In this document: piece after piece, positions 12,449 through 20,939 of the stretch | Layout: every line of letters starts with the position of its first letter | How positions within the stretch are numbered: the first letter of the stretch is position 1 | DNA from: Aquibium carbonis | GTDB lineage: Bacteria > Pseudomonadota > Alphaproteobacteria > Rhizobiales > Rhizobiaceae | Reading direction: 5' to 3' | DNA length: 64,000 nt | NCBI RefSeq assembly: GCF_003970795.1 | Contig: NZ_RWKW01000025.1 | Location: forward strand, 1-64,000 | Made by a program: the position numbers and the translations under genes | Notes under the pieces: model-generated | What the model was told of the DNA's origin: nothing | Seen by the model: the letters and a program-made list of their open reading frames with translations, nothing else | Database searches by the model: none

Positions 12449-14349
12449 CCACGTTCATCAGCCGGGTCTGGGGCCTTGCCGCGATGGCAGCCGCCGCAAC
12501 TGCGACCCTCGTTTCGGCGACCTTCGCCGAAGAGCCGCCGTCCCTGAAGGACGCGGTGGAAAGCGGCCAGCTTCCGCCCATGGAGCAACGGCTTCCCGAC
12601 GTGCCGCGCGTCATCGACATGGCCGCGCTCGGCAAGACCAACGGCACCTATGGCGGCAGGCTGCGGATGCTCATGGCCGACGCCAAGGACATCCGCATGA
12701 TGACGATCTACGGCTATTCCCGCCTGGTCGGATTCAACGAGAAGCTGGAGATCGTCCCCGACATTCTCGAGAGCTTCGAGGTGGAGGAAGGGCGCATCTT
12801 CACGTTCAAGGTCCGGCCCGGCCATCGGTGGTCGGACGGCGCGCCCTTCACCGCGGAGGATTTCCGGTACAGCTGGGAGGATGTCGAGACCAACGAGGCG
12901 CTGTCGCGTGGCGGGGCCTCGGCGGTGATGATGGTGGATGGCGAAGCGCCGCAATTCGAGGTGATCGACGACCTTACCGTGCGCTTCACCTGGTCGAAGC
13001 CCAACCCGCAGTTCCTGCCCTCGCTGGCGGGTGCGAGCCCGAACTACATCGTCCAGCCTGCCCACTACCTCAAGCAGTTCCATGAAAAGTATGCCACGGC
13101 CGAGGATCTCGCCGAAAGGGTGCGGCAGAACAGTTCTCGCGACTGGGTAGCGCTGCACACCGTCAAGGCGCGGGCCTACCGGCCCGAAAACCCGGATCTG
13201 CCGACGCTGGAGCCGTGGATGAACACGACACCGCCGCCGGCCGAGCGCTTCATCTTCAAGCGCAACCCCTATTTCCACCGGGTCGATGGCGAAGGCCGGC
13301 AGCTGCCCTACCTCGACGAGGTCTATCTCGGCATCAGCTCGGCCGACATCATTCCGGCCAAGACCGGGACGGGCGACAGCGACCTTCAGGCCCGCTATCT
13401 GCGCTTCGACAACTTCACCTTCCTCAAGCAGTCGAGCGAACAGCACAAGTTCGACGTCAAGCTGTGGAAGGACGGCACCGGTTCGCAGGTCGCCTACCTG
13501 CCGAACCTCAACACCAACGACGCCGTCTGGCGGGACCTGTTTCGCGACGTCCGGTTCCGCCGCGCGCTCTCGCTCGCCATCCATCGCGAGGAAATCAACC
13601 AGCAGTTCTATTTCGGGCTCGCGCAGCCGGCGTCCAACTCCGTTCTGGACGGATCGCCGCTCTACAAGCCGCAATACGCGCAGGCCTGGTCCGAATACGA
13701 CCCGGACAAGGCCAATGCCATGCTCGACGAGATCGGCCTGACGCGCGGTCCCGACGGGGTTCGCCGGCTCTCGGACGGGCGCCGTGCCGAGATCATCATC
13801 GAGATGGCGGGCGGCACCGAGGAAACCGACGTGACGCAACTCGTCACCGAATATTGGGGCGCGATCGGCATCAAGGTGTTTCCGCGCGCCATGCAGCTCG
13901 ACAACATGCGCCGCCGCTTCCTGTCCGGCGAAACCATGATGTCGGTGTGGTCGGGCCTCAATGTCGGACTGGCCACCCCCGACATGCCGCCCGAGGAACT
14001 GGCCCCGGTGTCGTCGGTCCAGGGCATCTGGCCGAAGTGGGGCCAGCACCTGGAAACCAACGGAATGGCCGGCGAGACGATCGACGTTCCGGAAGTGGCC
14101 AAGCTCGCCGCGCTGTTCCAGGACTGGCGTGTTTCGTCGACCACGGCGGAGCGCACGACGATCTGGGACGAGATGCTCAACATCTTCACCGATCAGGTCT
14201 ACACGATCGGCACGGTGAACGGCGTCCTCCAGCCGGTGGTGGTGCGCAACACGCTGAAGAATGTCCCCGACGAAGGCATCTACGCCTTTGCGCCGGTGGC
14301 CTTCTTCGGGGTGTACATGCCCGACACCTTCTGGTTCGACAAGGAGTAG
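12445..14349 (+). CDS. Periplasmic solute-binding protein, SBP_bac_5 family (large)
   Basis: 634 residues, longer than classic DppA/OppA (about 535). The signal peptide runs to about residue 28 (SATFA-EE). The family core includes VRPGHRWSDGAPFTAEDF and the later FRRALSLAIHREEIN. It captures a solute, probably a peptide or related compound, for the permeases OppB/OppC encoded next. The ATG overlaps the ATPase stop by 4 nt. The large insertion-rich form is typical of the group served by a fused ATPase, such as YejA-like proteins; the ligand cannot be read from sequence. Confidence 0.9.
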   Translation: MTTFISRVWGLAAMAAAATATLVSATFAEEPPSLKDAVESGQLPPMEQRLPDVPRVIDMAALGKTNGTYGGRLRMLMADAKDIRMMTIYGYSRLVGFNEKLEIVPDILESFEVEEGRIFTFKVRPGHRWSDGAPFTAEDFRYSWEDVETNEALSRGGASAVMMVDGEAPQFEVIDDLTVRFTWSKPNPQFLPSLAGASPNYIVQPAHYLKQFHEKYATAEDLAERVRQNSSRDWVALHTVKARAYRPENPDLPTLEPWMNTTPPPAERFIFKRNPYFHRVDGEGRQLPYLDEVYLGISSADIIPAKTGTGDSDLQARYLRFDNFTFLKQSSEQHKFDVKLWKDGTGSQVAYLPNLNTNDAVWRDLFRDVRFRRALSLAIHREEINQQFYFGLAQPASNSVLDGSPLYKPQYAQAWSEYDPDKANAMLDEIGLTRGPDGVRRLSDGRRAEIIIEMAGGTEETDVTQLVTEYWGAIGIKVFPRAMQLDNMRRRFLSGETMMSVWSGLNVGLATPDMPPEELAPVSSVQGIWPKWGQHLETNGMAGETIDVPEVAKLAALFQDWRVSSTTAERTTIWDEMLNIFTDQVYTIGTVNGVLQPVVVRNTLKNVPDEGIYAFAPVAFFGVYMPDTFWFDKE

Positions 14350-14355
14350 CGGGCA

Positions 14356-15351
14356 TTGCTGCGCTACATCTTCTATCGCCTGCTGGCCGCGATACCGACG
14401 CTGTTCCTGATCAGCGCGTTGGTGTTCACCATTATCGAGCTGCCGCCGGGCGATTTCTTCGAAAACTACATCGCGGAACTGCAGGCGCAGGGGGAGACCG
14501 TCGATCCGAGGAAGATCGAATACCTCAAGGAGGAGTACGGCTTCGACAAGCCGCTGATCGAACGCTACTTCACCTGGGTGGGCGGCATGCTCCAGGGCGA
14601 TTTCGGCTATTCGTTCGAATATGAGCTGCCGGTCAGCGACGTGGTGGGCAACCGCTTGTGGCTCACCATCCTCGTCTCGACCATCACCATCATCTTCACC
14701 TGGCTGATCGCCTTCCCGATCGGCATCTACTCGGCCACGCACCAGTACTCCTGGGGTGACTACGGGCTGACGTTCCTCGGCCTGCTGGGTCTTGCCACCC
14801 CCAACTTCCTGCTGGCGCTGATCCTGCTCTACTTCGCCAATGTGTGGTTCGGCACGTCGATCGGCCACCTGATGGATGCGGAGTACATCGACCAGCCGAT
14901 GAGCTGGGCGAAGTTCGGTTCCATGGCCGAGCACATGGTGATCCCGGTGATCGTCATCGGCACGGCCGGCACCGCGGGCATGATCCGCCGTCTGCGGGCC
15001 AACCTGCTGGACGAACTGCAGAAACAGTACGTCGTCACCGCCCGCGCCAAGGGGGTGCCGCCCACGCGGGCGCTGGTGAAGTATCCGCTGCGCATGTCGC
15101 TCAACTTCTTCATCGCCGACATCGGCTCCATCCTGCCGGCGGTGATCTCGGGCGCGGAGGTCGTGGCCATCGTTCTGTCGCTGGAAACCACCGGCCCGTT
15201 GCTCATCCGTGCGCTCCAGAGCCAGGACATGTATCTTGCAGGCTCCTTCCTGATGTTTCTTGCCACACTGACCGTCATAGGCGTCCTGATCTCGGACATC
15301 GCGCTCGCCATTCTCGATCCGCGCATCAGGCTCCAGGGGGGACGTCGATGA
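14356..15351 (+). CDS. ABC transporter permease, OppB/DppB type
   Basis: 331 residues, about six membrane helices. It starts with MLRYIFYRLLAAIPTL, the usual first helix of this type, and has the ATPase-contact loop RAKGVPPTRALVKYPLRMS near 230. The start codon is TTG at 14356, supported by AAGGAG at 14341-14346, which overlaps the end of the binding-protein gene. It overlaps the next permease by 4 nt. It forms the membrane channel with the OppC-type partner. Confidence 0.92.
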   Translation: MLRYIFYRLLAAIPTLFLISALVFTIIELPPGDFFENYIAELQAQGETVDPRKIEYLKEEYGFDKPLIERYFTWVGGMLQGDFGYSFEYELPVSDVVGNRLWLTILVSTITIIFTWLIAFPIGIYSATHQYSWGDYGLTFLGLLGLATPNFLLALILLYFANVWFGTSIGHLMDAEYIDQPMSWAKFGSMAEHMVIPVIVIGTAGTAGMIRRLRANLLDELQKQYVVTARAKGVPPTRALVKYPLRMSLNFFIADIGSILPAVISGAEVVAIVLSLETTGPLLIRALQSQDMYLAGSFLMFLATLTVIGVLISDIALAILDPRIRLQGGRR

Positions 15352-16529
15352 GTTCGTCGATCCCGCCGGACGGAGAGGCGATCAGCCACTTCGTGTCGCA
15401 GACCCCGTTCGACCCGCAAGGTGTCGAGAAGCTGTCGCCGGAGCAGGAAAAGGTCTACTTCGCCTCGCAGCTGAAGCTGATGTGGTGGAAGTTCAGGAAG
15501 CACCGCGCGGCCGTCTGGTCCGGCATCTTCCTGCTGCTGATCTATCTGTCGATCCTGATCAGCGAGTTCCTGGCCCCCTACAGCCTCGAACGGCGCGACG
15601 TGAGGGCGATCTACATGCCCCCGCAGGGCATCCACCTCTTCCACGAGGGAAGTTTCGTCGGACCGTTCGTCTATGGCTACGACTTCAAGCTCAACATGCA
15701 GACGCTGAAGCGCGAATATGTTCCCAACACCAACGACGTGCAGCCCCTGCGCTTCTTCTGCCGCGGCGACAGCTATCGCTTCTGGGGCATGGTCGAGAGC
15801 GACCTGCACCTCGTCTGCCCGGCGGAGGACGGCTATTTCTATCTGCTCGGCACCGATCGGCTCGGGCGGGACGTGCTTTCGCGCATCATCTACGGCACGC
15901 GAATATCGCTGACCATCGGCCTGATCGGCATCACCGTCTCCTTCCTGCTCGGCATCAGCATCGGCGGCATGGCGGGCTACTATGGCGGCTGGATCGACCA
16001 TGTCGTGCAGCGCATCATCGAGGTGCTGCAAAGCCTGCCCAGCATTCCGCTGTGGCTTGCGCTGGCCGCCATCATGCCGGTCACGTGGTCGCCGATCGTG
16101 GTCTATTTCGGCATTACCATCATCCTTGGTCTCATCGACTGGACCGGGCTTGCCCGAGCGGTGCGCTCGAAACTCCTGTCGCTGCGCGAGGAAGAGTATG
16201 TCGTGGCGGCCGAACTGATGGGCGCATCGCCGCCGCGGGTCATCTTCCGGCACCTGATCCCCGGCTTCATGAGCCACCTGATCGCCTCGGCCACGATCAC
16301 GATCCCGACCATGATCCTCGGCGAAACCGCGCTCTCCTTCCTTGGGCTCGGCCTGCGACCGCCGGTCACCAGCTGGGGCGTGTTGCTCAACGAGGCTCAG
16401 AACATCAACGTGGTGGCGCTCTATCCCTGGCTGATCCTGCCGGTGGTGCCGGTCATCCTCGTCATCCTCGCCTTCAACTTCCTGGGCGACGGATTGCGCG
16501 ACGCGGCCGATCCCTACCACTCCGCCTGA
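15348..16529 (+). CDS. ABC transporter permease, OppC/DppC type with extended periplasmic loop
   Basis: 393 residues against about 300 for DppC. After a cytosolic lead of about 45 residues and the first helix (GIFLLLIYLSILISEF) comes a loop of about 110 residues before the usual LGTDRLGRDVLSRIIYGTR motif. This loop contains two Cys (RFFCRGD and LVCPAED). The rest is the standard five-helix core with the EAA-type loop AELMGASPPRVIFRHLIPG. The ATG overlaps the upstream TGA (ATGA). The long loop is known in YejE-like permeases and probably contacts the large binding protein; the Cys pair may form a disulfide there. Confidence 0.9.
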   Translation: MSSSIPPDGEAISHFVSQTPFDPQGVEKLSPEQEKVYFASQLKLMWWKFRKHRAAVWSGIFLLLIYLSILISEFLAPYSLERRDVRAIYMPPQGIHLFHEGSFVGPFVYGYDFKLNMQTLKREYVPNTNDVQPLRFFCRGDSYRFWGMVESDLHLVCPAEDGYFYLLGTDRLGRDVLSRIIYGTRISLTIGLIGITVSFLLGISIGGMAGYYGGWIDHVVQRIIEVLQSLPSIPLWLALAAIMPVTWSPIVVYFGITIILGLIDWTGLARAVRSKLLSLREEEYVVAAELMGASPPRVIFRHLIPGFMSHLIASATITIPTMILGETALSFLGLGLRPPVTSWGVLLNEAQNINVVALYPWLILPVVPVILVILAFNFLGDGLRDAADPYHSA

Positions 16530-16534
16530 CGATC

Positions 16535-16556
16535 GCGGCCGGCTCAGGCCGGCCGC
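16535..16556. terminator. Strong hairpin between convergent genes
   Basis: GCGGCCGGC and GCCGGCCGC pair as a 9-bp stem around a TCAG tetraloop, 5 nt after the permease stop and 13 nt before the end of the convergent deacetylase gene. There is no T run, so it could stop transcription only with help, or protect the transcript 3' end in both directions. Confidence 0.45.
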
Positions 16557-16569
16557 CCCGGGCGATGTG

Positions 16570-17331
16570 TCACCCCTGCATCGCCGCACCGGCGGCGATC
16601 AGGGCGTCGGCGCTCTCGAAGGCGAAGCCGCGCTCGTCCTTGAGCCAGGCCACCAGATCGACCAGCGTGGCCCAGGCGCGGTCGTCATGGACGAGGTGGT
16701 GGGTGAGGATGCCGAGCGGCGCTCCGCCCCTTTCGCGCGCCTGCACCAGTCGCCGCAGAAGCTCGCCCACCGTCCAGGCGAGGTCGCGGCCGCGATGGCC
16801 CCCGGCCCAATCCATAACGTCCACCTGTGTGTTGATCTCGGGCAGACGCGTCCCCTTGCGCTGCCAGGACCAGGTCGACAGCCCGGTAAAGCCCAGTTCG
16901 TGCAGGCGTGCGGCGACGTCTGGCGCCATCCGGTTCCAGGGCGGTACGAGTATGCCCGAAAGGCGTTCGCCAAAGAATTCCAGAAGCCGGGCGCGTCCAG
17001 CCGCCAGATCGGCCAGGATATCGTCGGTCGGCCGCGCGCCGCCGAGCTCAAGACTTGGTGCGCCTTTTGCCGCGTTGTTGCGGTGGGCGAAGCCATGCTG
17101 GCAGGGCGTGATCAGCGGCTCGTCGGCCAGCCGCGCCGCGAGCGCGGTCGTCGCGCCAACGGGCACCACCGCCAGCAGTACGGGCACCTCGTGGCCGCGA
17201 GCGAAGGCGATGAGCCGCTCAAGCGCGGGCGTGGGCGCCACGGCGTCGTCGTCGCGCAGCCAGAATCGCGGCGTCAGGCCGGCTGCGTCCCATAGTGCAA
17301 GCTCATCCTGCAGGACGGCGAAGGCGTTCAC
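16570..17331 (-). CDS. Polysaccharide deacetylase family protein
   Basis: 253 residues. The catalytic-base/metal motif is seen as WLRDDDAV (about residues 20-27), the His pair as QHGFAHRN, and a later barrel motif as VPPWNRMAPD; together they fit the NodB-like carbohydrate esterase fold (family CE4-like, divergent). Such enzymes remove N- or O-acetyl groups from glycans. There is no signal peptide, so it should act in the cytosol on a lipid-linked or nucleotide-linked precursor, or be a divergent member. The GTG start at 17331 overlaps the stop of the upstream glycosyltransferase (GTGA). It is the last gene of the five-gene unit. Confidence 0.75.
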   Translation of the reverse strand: MNAFAVLQDELALWDAAGLTPRFWLRDDDAVAPTPALERLIAFARGHEVPVLLAVVPVGATTALAARLADEPLITPCQHGFAHRNNAAKGAPSLELGGARPTDDILADLAAGRARLLEFFGERLSGILVPPWNRMAPDVAARLHELGFTGLSTWSWQRKGTRLPEINTQVDVMDWAGGHRGRDLAWTVGELLRRLVQARERGGAPLGILTHHLVHDDRAWATLVDLVAWLKDERGFAFESADALIAAGAAMQG

Positions 17332-18467
17332 GGCGCCACCGCCACGCCAGTTCGGGCGCCCACGAGCGGCAGCAGTGCGCCTTCCAGGGTCGCCGCCGCG
17401 GCGTCCAGCCCGTGGTCGCGCGCCACCTTCGCACGCCCGCCGGCGCCGAGCCGGGCGCGCTCTTGCGGCGAGGCGAGCAGACGGGCGAGGTTGTCGCGAT
17501 AGGCAACGATGTCGAATTCGGGCGCTAGCAACCCGCTCTCGTCGTGACCGACGACCACCGGTACGCCGGCGGTTGCGAAGGCGGCCACTGGCAAGCCAAT
17601 CGCCTGCGCTTCCAGATAGGCAACGCCGAAGGCTTCCCGCATGCCCGGCCAAGCGAAGAGATCGGCCTTCTTCATCCAGCCCAGAACCTGCTCATGTGGC
17701 ACCGCGCCGGTGAAACGTGCCCGATCGCCGGCAAAGCCAAACATCGCCTCGACCTCGTTCCGCCCTGGCCCGTCGCCGATGATCACCAGGCGCCAGGGGC
17801 GATCGACGAGGCCAGCCAGCGCCTCGGCCAGGAGCCGGTAGGAGTCGATCTTGGCGCCGGGTCGCATCATGCCGACGGAGAGGATCAGCGGACCCTCGCC
17901 GGCAGCGCACGGCCCCTCCACATCCACCGCGTCCGGCAGGTCGGCAAGGTCGATGAAAGGCTTCAGCGCCACGATGCTCGAGGCGTCGGGCAGGAAGCTT
18001 TCCAGATAGGCGCGGTCGGCCGGCTTGAGGCAGAAGTTCACCGCGGCCTGGCGCACCGCCGCCTGCACGACCGCGCGACCGTCGGCCCAGTCGGCGTCGG
18101 TGTCCTGGCGCGTGCGGCAGGCCTCGACGGTCACGTAAGGGATGGCCAGCGCCCGGCAGACCGGCGGGCCGATCCAGTCGGGCGCCTTGCAATAGGGATG
18201 ATAGGTCATCCAGAGGTCAGGCTTCGCCGCCGGTTGCGCCTGCCAGACTGCCAGCAGACGGTCGACCTCGGCCTCGCAACGCGCCCTGCGGTCGGCGAAC
18301 AATTCGGCCGAGGGTCGTTTCTGGTAGGCGATGGCCTCGCTGGCGACGAAAGGATCGAAGCCTGCCAGCGCCAGCGCCTTCATCAAGTTGCGGGCGATCT
18401 CCCGGTCACCCGACGGAATCGGGTGGCTCGGCGGCTTCAACGGCGCGTAGAAGGCGATCCTCGTCAT
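17328..18467 (-). CDS. Glycosyltransferase, GT4-like
   Basis: 379 residues, two Rossmann domains. The N-terminal part has FYAPLKPPSHPIPSGDREIA, the acceptor-side loop of this group. The C-terminal donor-binding part has LILSVGMMRPGAKID, GDGPGRNEVE and the EX7E-type signature EAFGVAYLEAQAIGLPVAAF. It moves a sugar from a nucleotide donor to an unknown acceptor. The start is ATG 18467; the 52-bp gap to the preceding gene is the only place in the unit without an overlap. It overlaps the deacetylase by 4 nt, so translation of the two is coupled. Confidence 0.82.
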   Translation of the reverse strand: MTRIAFYAPLKPPSHPIPSGDREIARNLMKALALAGFDPFVASEAIAYQKRPSAELFADRRARCEAEVDRLLAVWQAQPAAKPDLWMTYHPYCKAPDWIGPPVCRALAIPYVTVEACRTRQDTDADWADGRAVVQAAVRQAAVNFCLKPADRAYLESFLPDASSIVALKPFIDLADLPDAVDVEGPCAAGEGPLILSVGMMRPGAKIDSYRLLAEALAGLVDRPWRLVIIGDGPGRNEVEAMFGFAGDRARFTGAVPHEQVLGWMKKADLFAWPGMREAFGVAYLEAQAIGLPVAAFATAGVPVVVGHDESGLLAPEFDIVAYRDNLARLLASPQERARLGAGGRAKVARDHGLDAAAATLEGALLPLVGARTGVAVAP

Positions 18468-18519
18468 CGGCGCGACCGTAGCGACCGGCGCGGGCGGGTC
18501 AAGCGGGACGCGGCAGGCG

Positions 18520-19677
18520 TCAGGCCGACGGCTCCTCGCCCCCGGCGATGGCGGCCAGGATGCTTGCGGCGTTGGCGGCGCCGCCGATGTCGATGGCCGA
18601 ACGGTCCGGCGCGGGAGCCGCCATGGCGCGGTCGATGGCGGCCGCGATCGCATCCGGCGTCTCGCTCTCGTGGTTGACCACCTCCGCCAGGCCCCGCTTT
18701 TCGATCAGGGCCGCGCGGGTGATCTGCTCGGTCTCGATCCCGTCGGACAGGGGCACCATGACGGCCCGGCAACCCGAGGTGTAGATGTCGGCGGTGGTGT
18801 TGTAGCCGGCGCGCGAGATCGACAGCTTCGCGGCGGCGAGCCTTGCGGGCAGGTTGGGGATGAAGCGTTCGAAGACGACGTTCTCGTCGACCAGCGCTTC
18901 CAGTTCCGCCTTCTGCGCGGGCGTCGCGGCGAGGCCTGTGAGGACGAGCCAGCGGGCGTCGGCAAGCACCGAGCGCTTGCGAGCCTTCAGCGCGGCAAGC
19001 AGCAGCCTGTGGCCGAAGGCGCCGCCGCCGACCGAGAGCACCACGTCGAACACGTCGTCGCCGGTGGCCGGGACGGGTGGTTCGGGTGCGACGATGCCGG
19101 TGTAGAGCAGCTTGTCGGCGATCTTGCCGCCATGCGGAAAGGTGTGCTCGATACGCACGAAATCCGGATCGCCGTGCACCAGCACGCGGTCGAAAAAGCG
19201 GTCGAGGATGTCCACCACCTCGAGGTCGCGCTCAGGCTTGGCGTTCTCCTGCAGGATGTCGCGCACGGACGCCACGATGGCTGGGCGCGGGCTTCGCGCC
19301 TGCGCGGCTTCCATCAAGGGGATGAGTTCGAAGCGCATCTGGCGGCGGCCAAAGGGAAAGGCCTCGGTGACGACGACGTCGGGCTTCGCGTCGTGGAATA
19401 TCTCCAGCAGCAGATCGCGGCGGCGGGCCTTGTAGTCCTCGTCGACCGGGTTGCCCCGGTCGTCTTCCAACCTGTTGAAGACTTCGAGGCCCGCCCGCAC
19501 CGGGGGCAGGTAGTGAATGCGCGCGTCGGCGATGTCGAGGTCGGGAATGGGTACGCCGCCGAAAACCAGGTCGACCTCGATGCCACGGCTGCGCAGCGAC
19601 CGGACGATGCGCGAGGCGCGGAAGACGTGGCCGACGCCGACCAGGTGCTGGACATAGAACAGGACGCGGTGTGTCAC
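18520..19677 (-). CDS. Predicted glycosyltransferase, MurG/COG4671-like, copy A
   Basis: 385 residues. It begins with an N-terminal GVGHVFRASRIVRSLRSRG motif (MurG-like GxGH loop) and ends with a donor-side motif SRAGYNTTADIY followed by MVPLSDGIETEQ, as in nucleotide-sugar transferases of the GT-B type. A second gene of the same kind lies two genes upstream (20936-22150); the two share the GxGH and GYNT motifs but differ strongly elsewhere. The start is GTG at 19677, overlapping the upstream stop. No function has been assigned with certainty to this family to my knowledge; sugar transfer is inferred from fold motifs. Confidence 0.7.
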   Translation of the reverse strand: MTHRVLFYVQHLVGVGHVFRASRIVRSLRSRGIEVDLVFGGVPIPDLDIADARIHYLPPVRAGLEVFNRLEDDRGNPVDEDYKARRRDLLLEIFHDAKPDVVVTEAFPFGRRQMRFELIPLMEAAQARSPRPAIVASVRDILQENAKPERDLEVVDILDRFFDRVLVHGDPDFVRIEHTFPHGGKIADKLLYTGIVAPEPPVPATGDDVFDVVLSVGGGAFGHRLLLAALKARKRSVLADARWLVLTGLAATPAQKAELEALVDENVVFERFIPNLPARLAAAKLSISRAGYNTTADIYTSGCRAVMVPLSDGIETEQITRAALIEKRGLAEVVNHESETPDAIAAAIDRAMAAPAPDRSAIDIGGAANAASILAAIAGGEEPSA

Positions 19678-20939
19678 GACGCTTGCTTCTCCCTTGGCTT
19701 GTCGCCGACCAGGCCGCTCGCTTCGAACCGTGCGATCAACTGGCCGATGGTGCCGAGATGGTCGAAATGGTCATGCACCCGCTCCATCGCGGCTGCGCCG
19801 ATGCGGGCGCGCAAGTCCGGGAGCCGGATGGCGTCCTCAAGAGCGACCGCCAGCGCGGCCGCATCATCCGGCGGAACCAGCATGCCGGTGCGACCGTCAT
19901 CGATGAGTTCGGGAATGCCCGAGATCGGCGTGGAGATGCAGGGCAGGCCCTGGCTCTGTGCCTCGACCAGCACGTTCGGCAGTCCGTCCCGGTCGCCATC
20001 GTCGGCGATGCGGCAGGGCAGGACGAACAGGTCGGACGCGGCGTAGGCTTCCAGCACCTCGCTCTGCGCGCGGGAGCCATGGATGGCCACGCGCGCGCCG
20101 ATGCCGAGACGCTCGACCTGCCCCTTGAGGGCGTCGGCCAGTTCGCCGCCGCCGACATGCGTCCAACTCCAGGCGAGGCCCGGTGGAAGCAAGGCGAGGG
20201 CGTCGGCCAGCGTATCCAGCCCCTTCTTCGCCACCGCGCGTCCGACAGACAGGATTCGGACGGGATCGGCTTCGTCGGTGCCGTCCCGCGACGAGGGCTG
20301 ACGGCTGGGCTTCGGAAAGCGGGCGAGGTCGATGCCGTGATAGACCAGCGTGACCTTTGCCGGGTCGGGCGCGAGATCCTTCAGGTGCCGCGCGCCGCCG
20401 GCCGTGCAGGTGACGGTCCAGTCGGCGGCGGCGAGCTTTTCGCTCAGTTCCCAGTCGGGCGAGGTCCAGATGTCCTTGGCGTGGGCGGATGCGCTCCAGC
20501 CGATGCCCGTCATGTCGCTGGCGTAGCGTGCCACCGATGAGGGCGTGTGGATGAAATGGCTGTAGATCCAGCGTGCCTGCTTCGGGCATTCGGCGGCGAG
20601 CACCAAGGCCTGGCCGAAGCGGCGGATGCGGTTGCGGGTGATGTCACGGCCGAAGTCCTTCAGCCAGTGCCGCAACGCGACCCGATATCCGGCAAGCCGG
20701 CGCGCCTGCCACCAGGCCTTCAGCACCCGCATGGGCTCGTCGTGAAGGTACTCCGGCAGGTAGGTGACCGGCGCGCGGATCTCGTCGTTGATGGGATGAC
20801 GCTTGCTGTCGGTGGGGTGGCGCAGCGAAACGAGGTGGAGGTCGTAGCCGGCGCGCTCCAACTCGAGCAGTTCCTGGGCGATGAAGGTTTCCGACAGGCG
20901 CGGATATCCCTTCAGCACGACGACGATGGCAGGCTTCAT
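19674..20939 (-). CDS. Glycosyltransferase, GT4-like
   Basis: 421 residues. The N-terminus VVLKGYPRLSETFIAQELLE is the common opening of GT4 enzymes with a SETFI loop (also seen in colanic-acid-type transferases). The donor domain has ILSVGRAVAKKGLDTLADAL and the signature DGLPNVLVEAQSQGLPCIST, giving the nucleotide-sugar contacts. No signal or membrane segment, so it works at the inner face of the membrane or in the cytosol. ATG 20939 overlaps the upstream stop by 4 nt, and its own stop overlaps the start of copy A, so all three are translated as a coupled set. Confidence 0.85.
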   Translation of the reverse strand: MKPAIVVVLKGYPRLSETFIAQELLELERAGYDLHLVSLRHPTDSKRHPINDEIRAPVTYLPEYLHDEPMRVLKAWWQARRLAGYRVALRHWLKDFGRDITRNRIRRFGQALVLAAECPKQARWIYSHFIHTPSSVARYASDMTGIGWSASAHAKDIWTSPDWELSEKLAAADWTVTCTAGGARHLKDLAPDPAKVTLVYHGIDLARFPKPSRQPSSRDGTDEADPVRILSVGRAVAKKGLDTLADALALLPPGLAWSWTHVGGGELADALKGQVERLGIGARVAIHGSRAQSEVLEAYAASDLFVLPCRIADDGDRDGLPNVLVEAQSQGLPCISTPISGIPELIDDGRTGMLVPPDDAAALAVALEDAIRLPDLRARIGAAAMERVHDHFDHLGTIGQLIARFEASGLVGDKPREKQAS

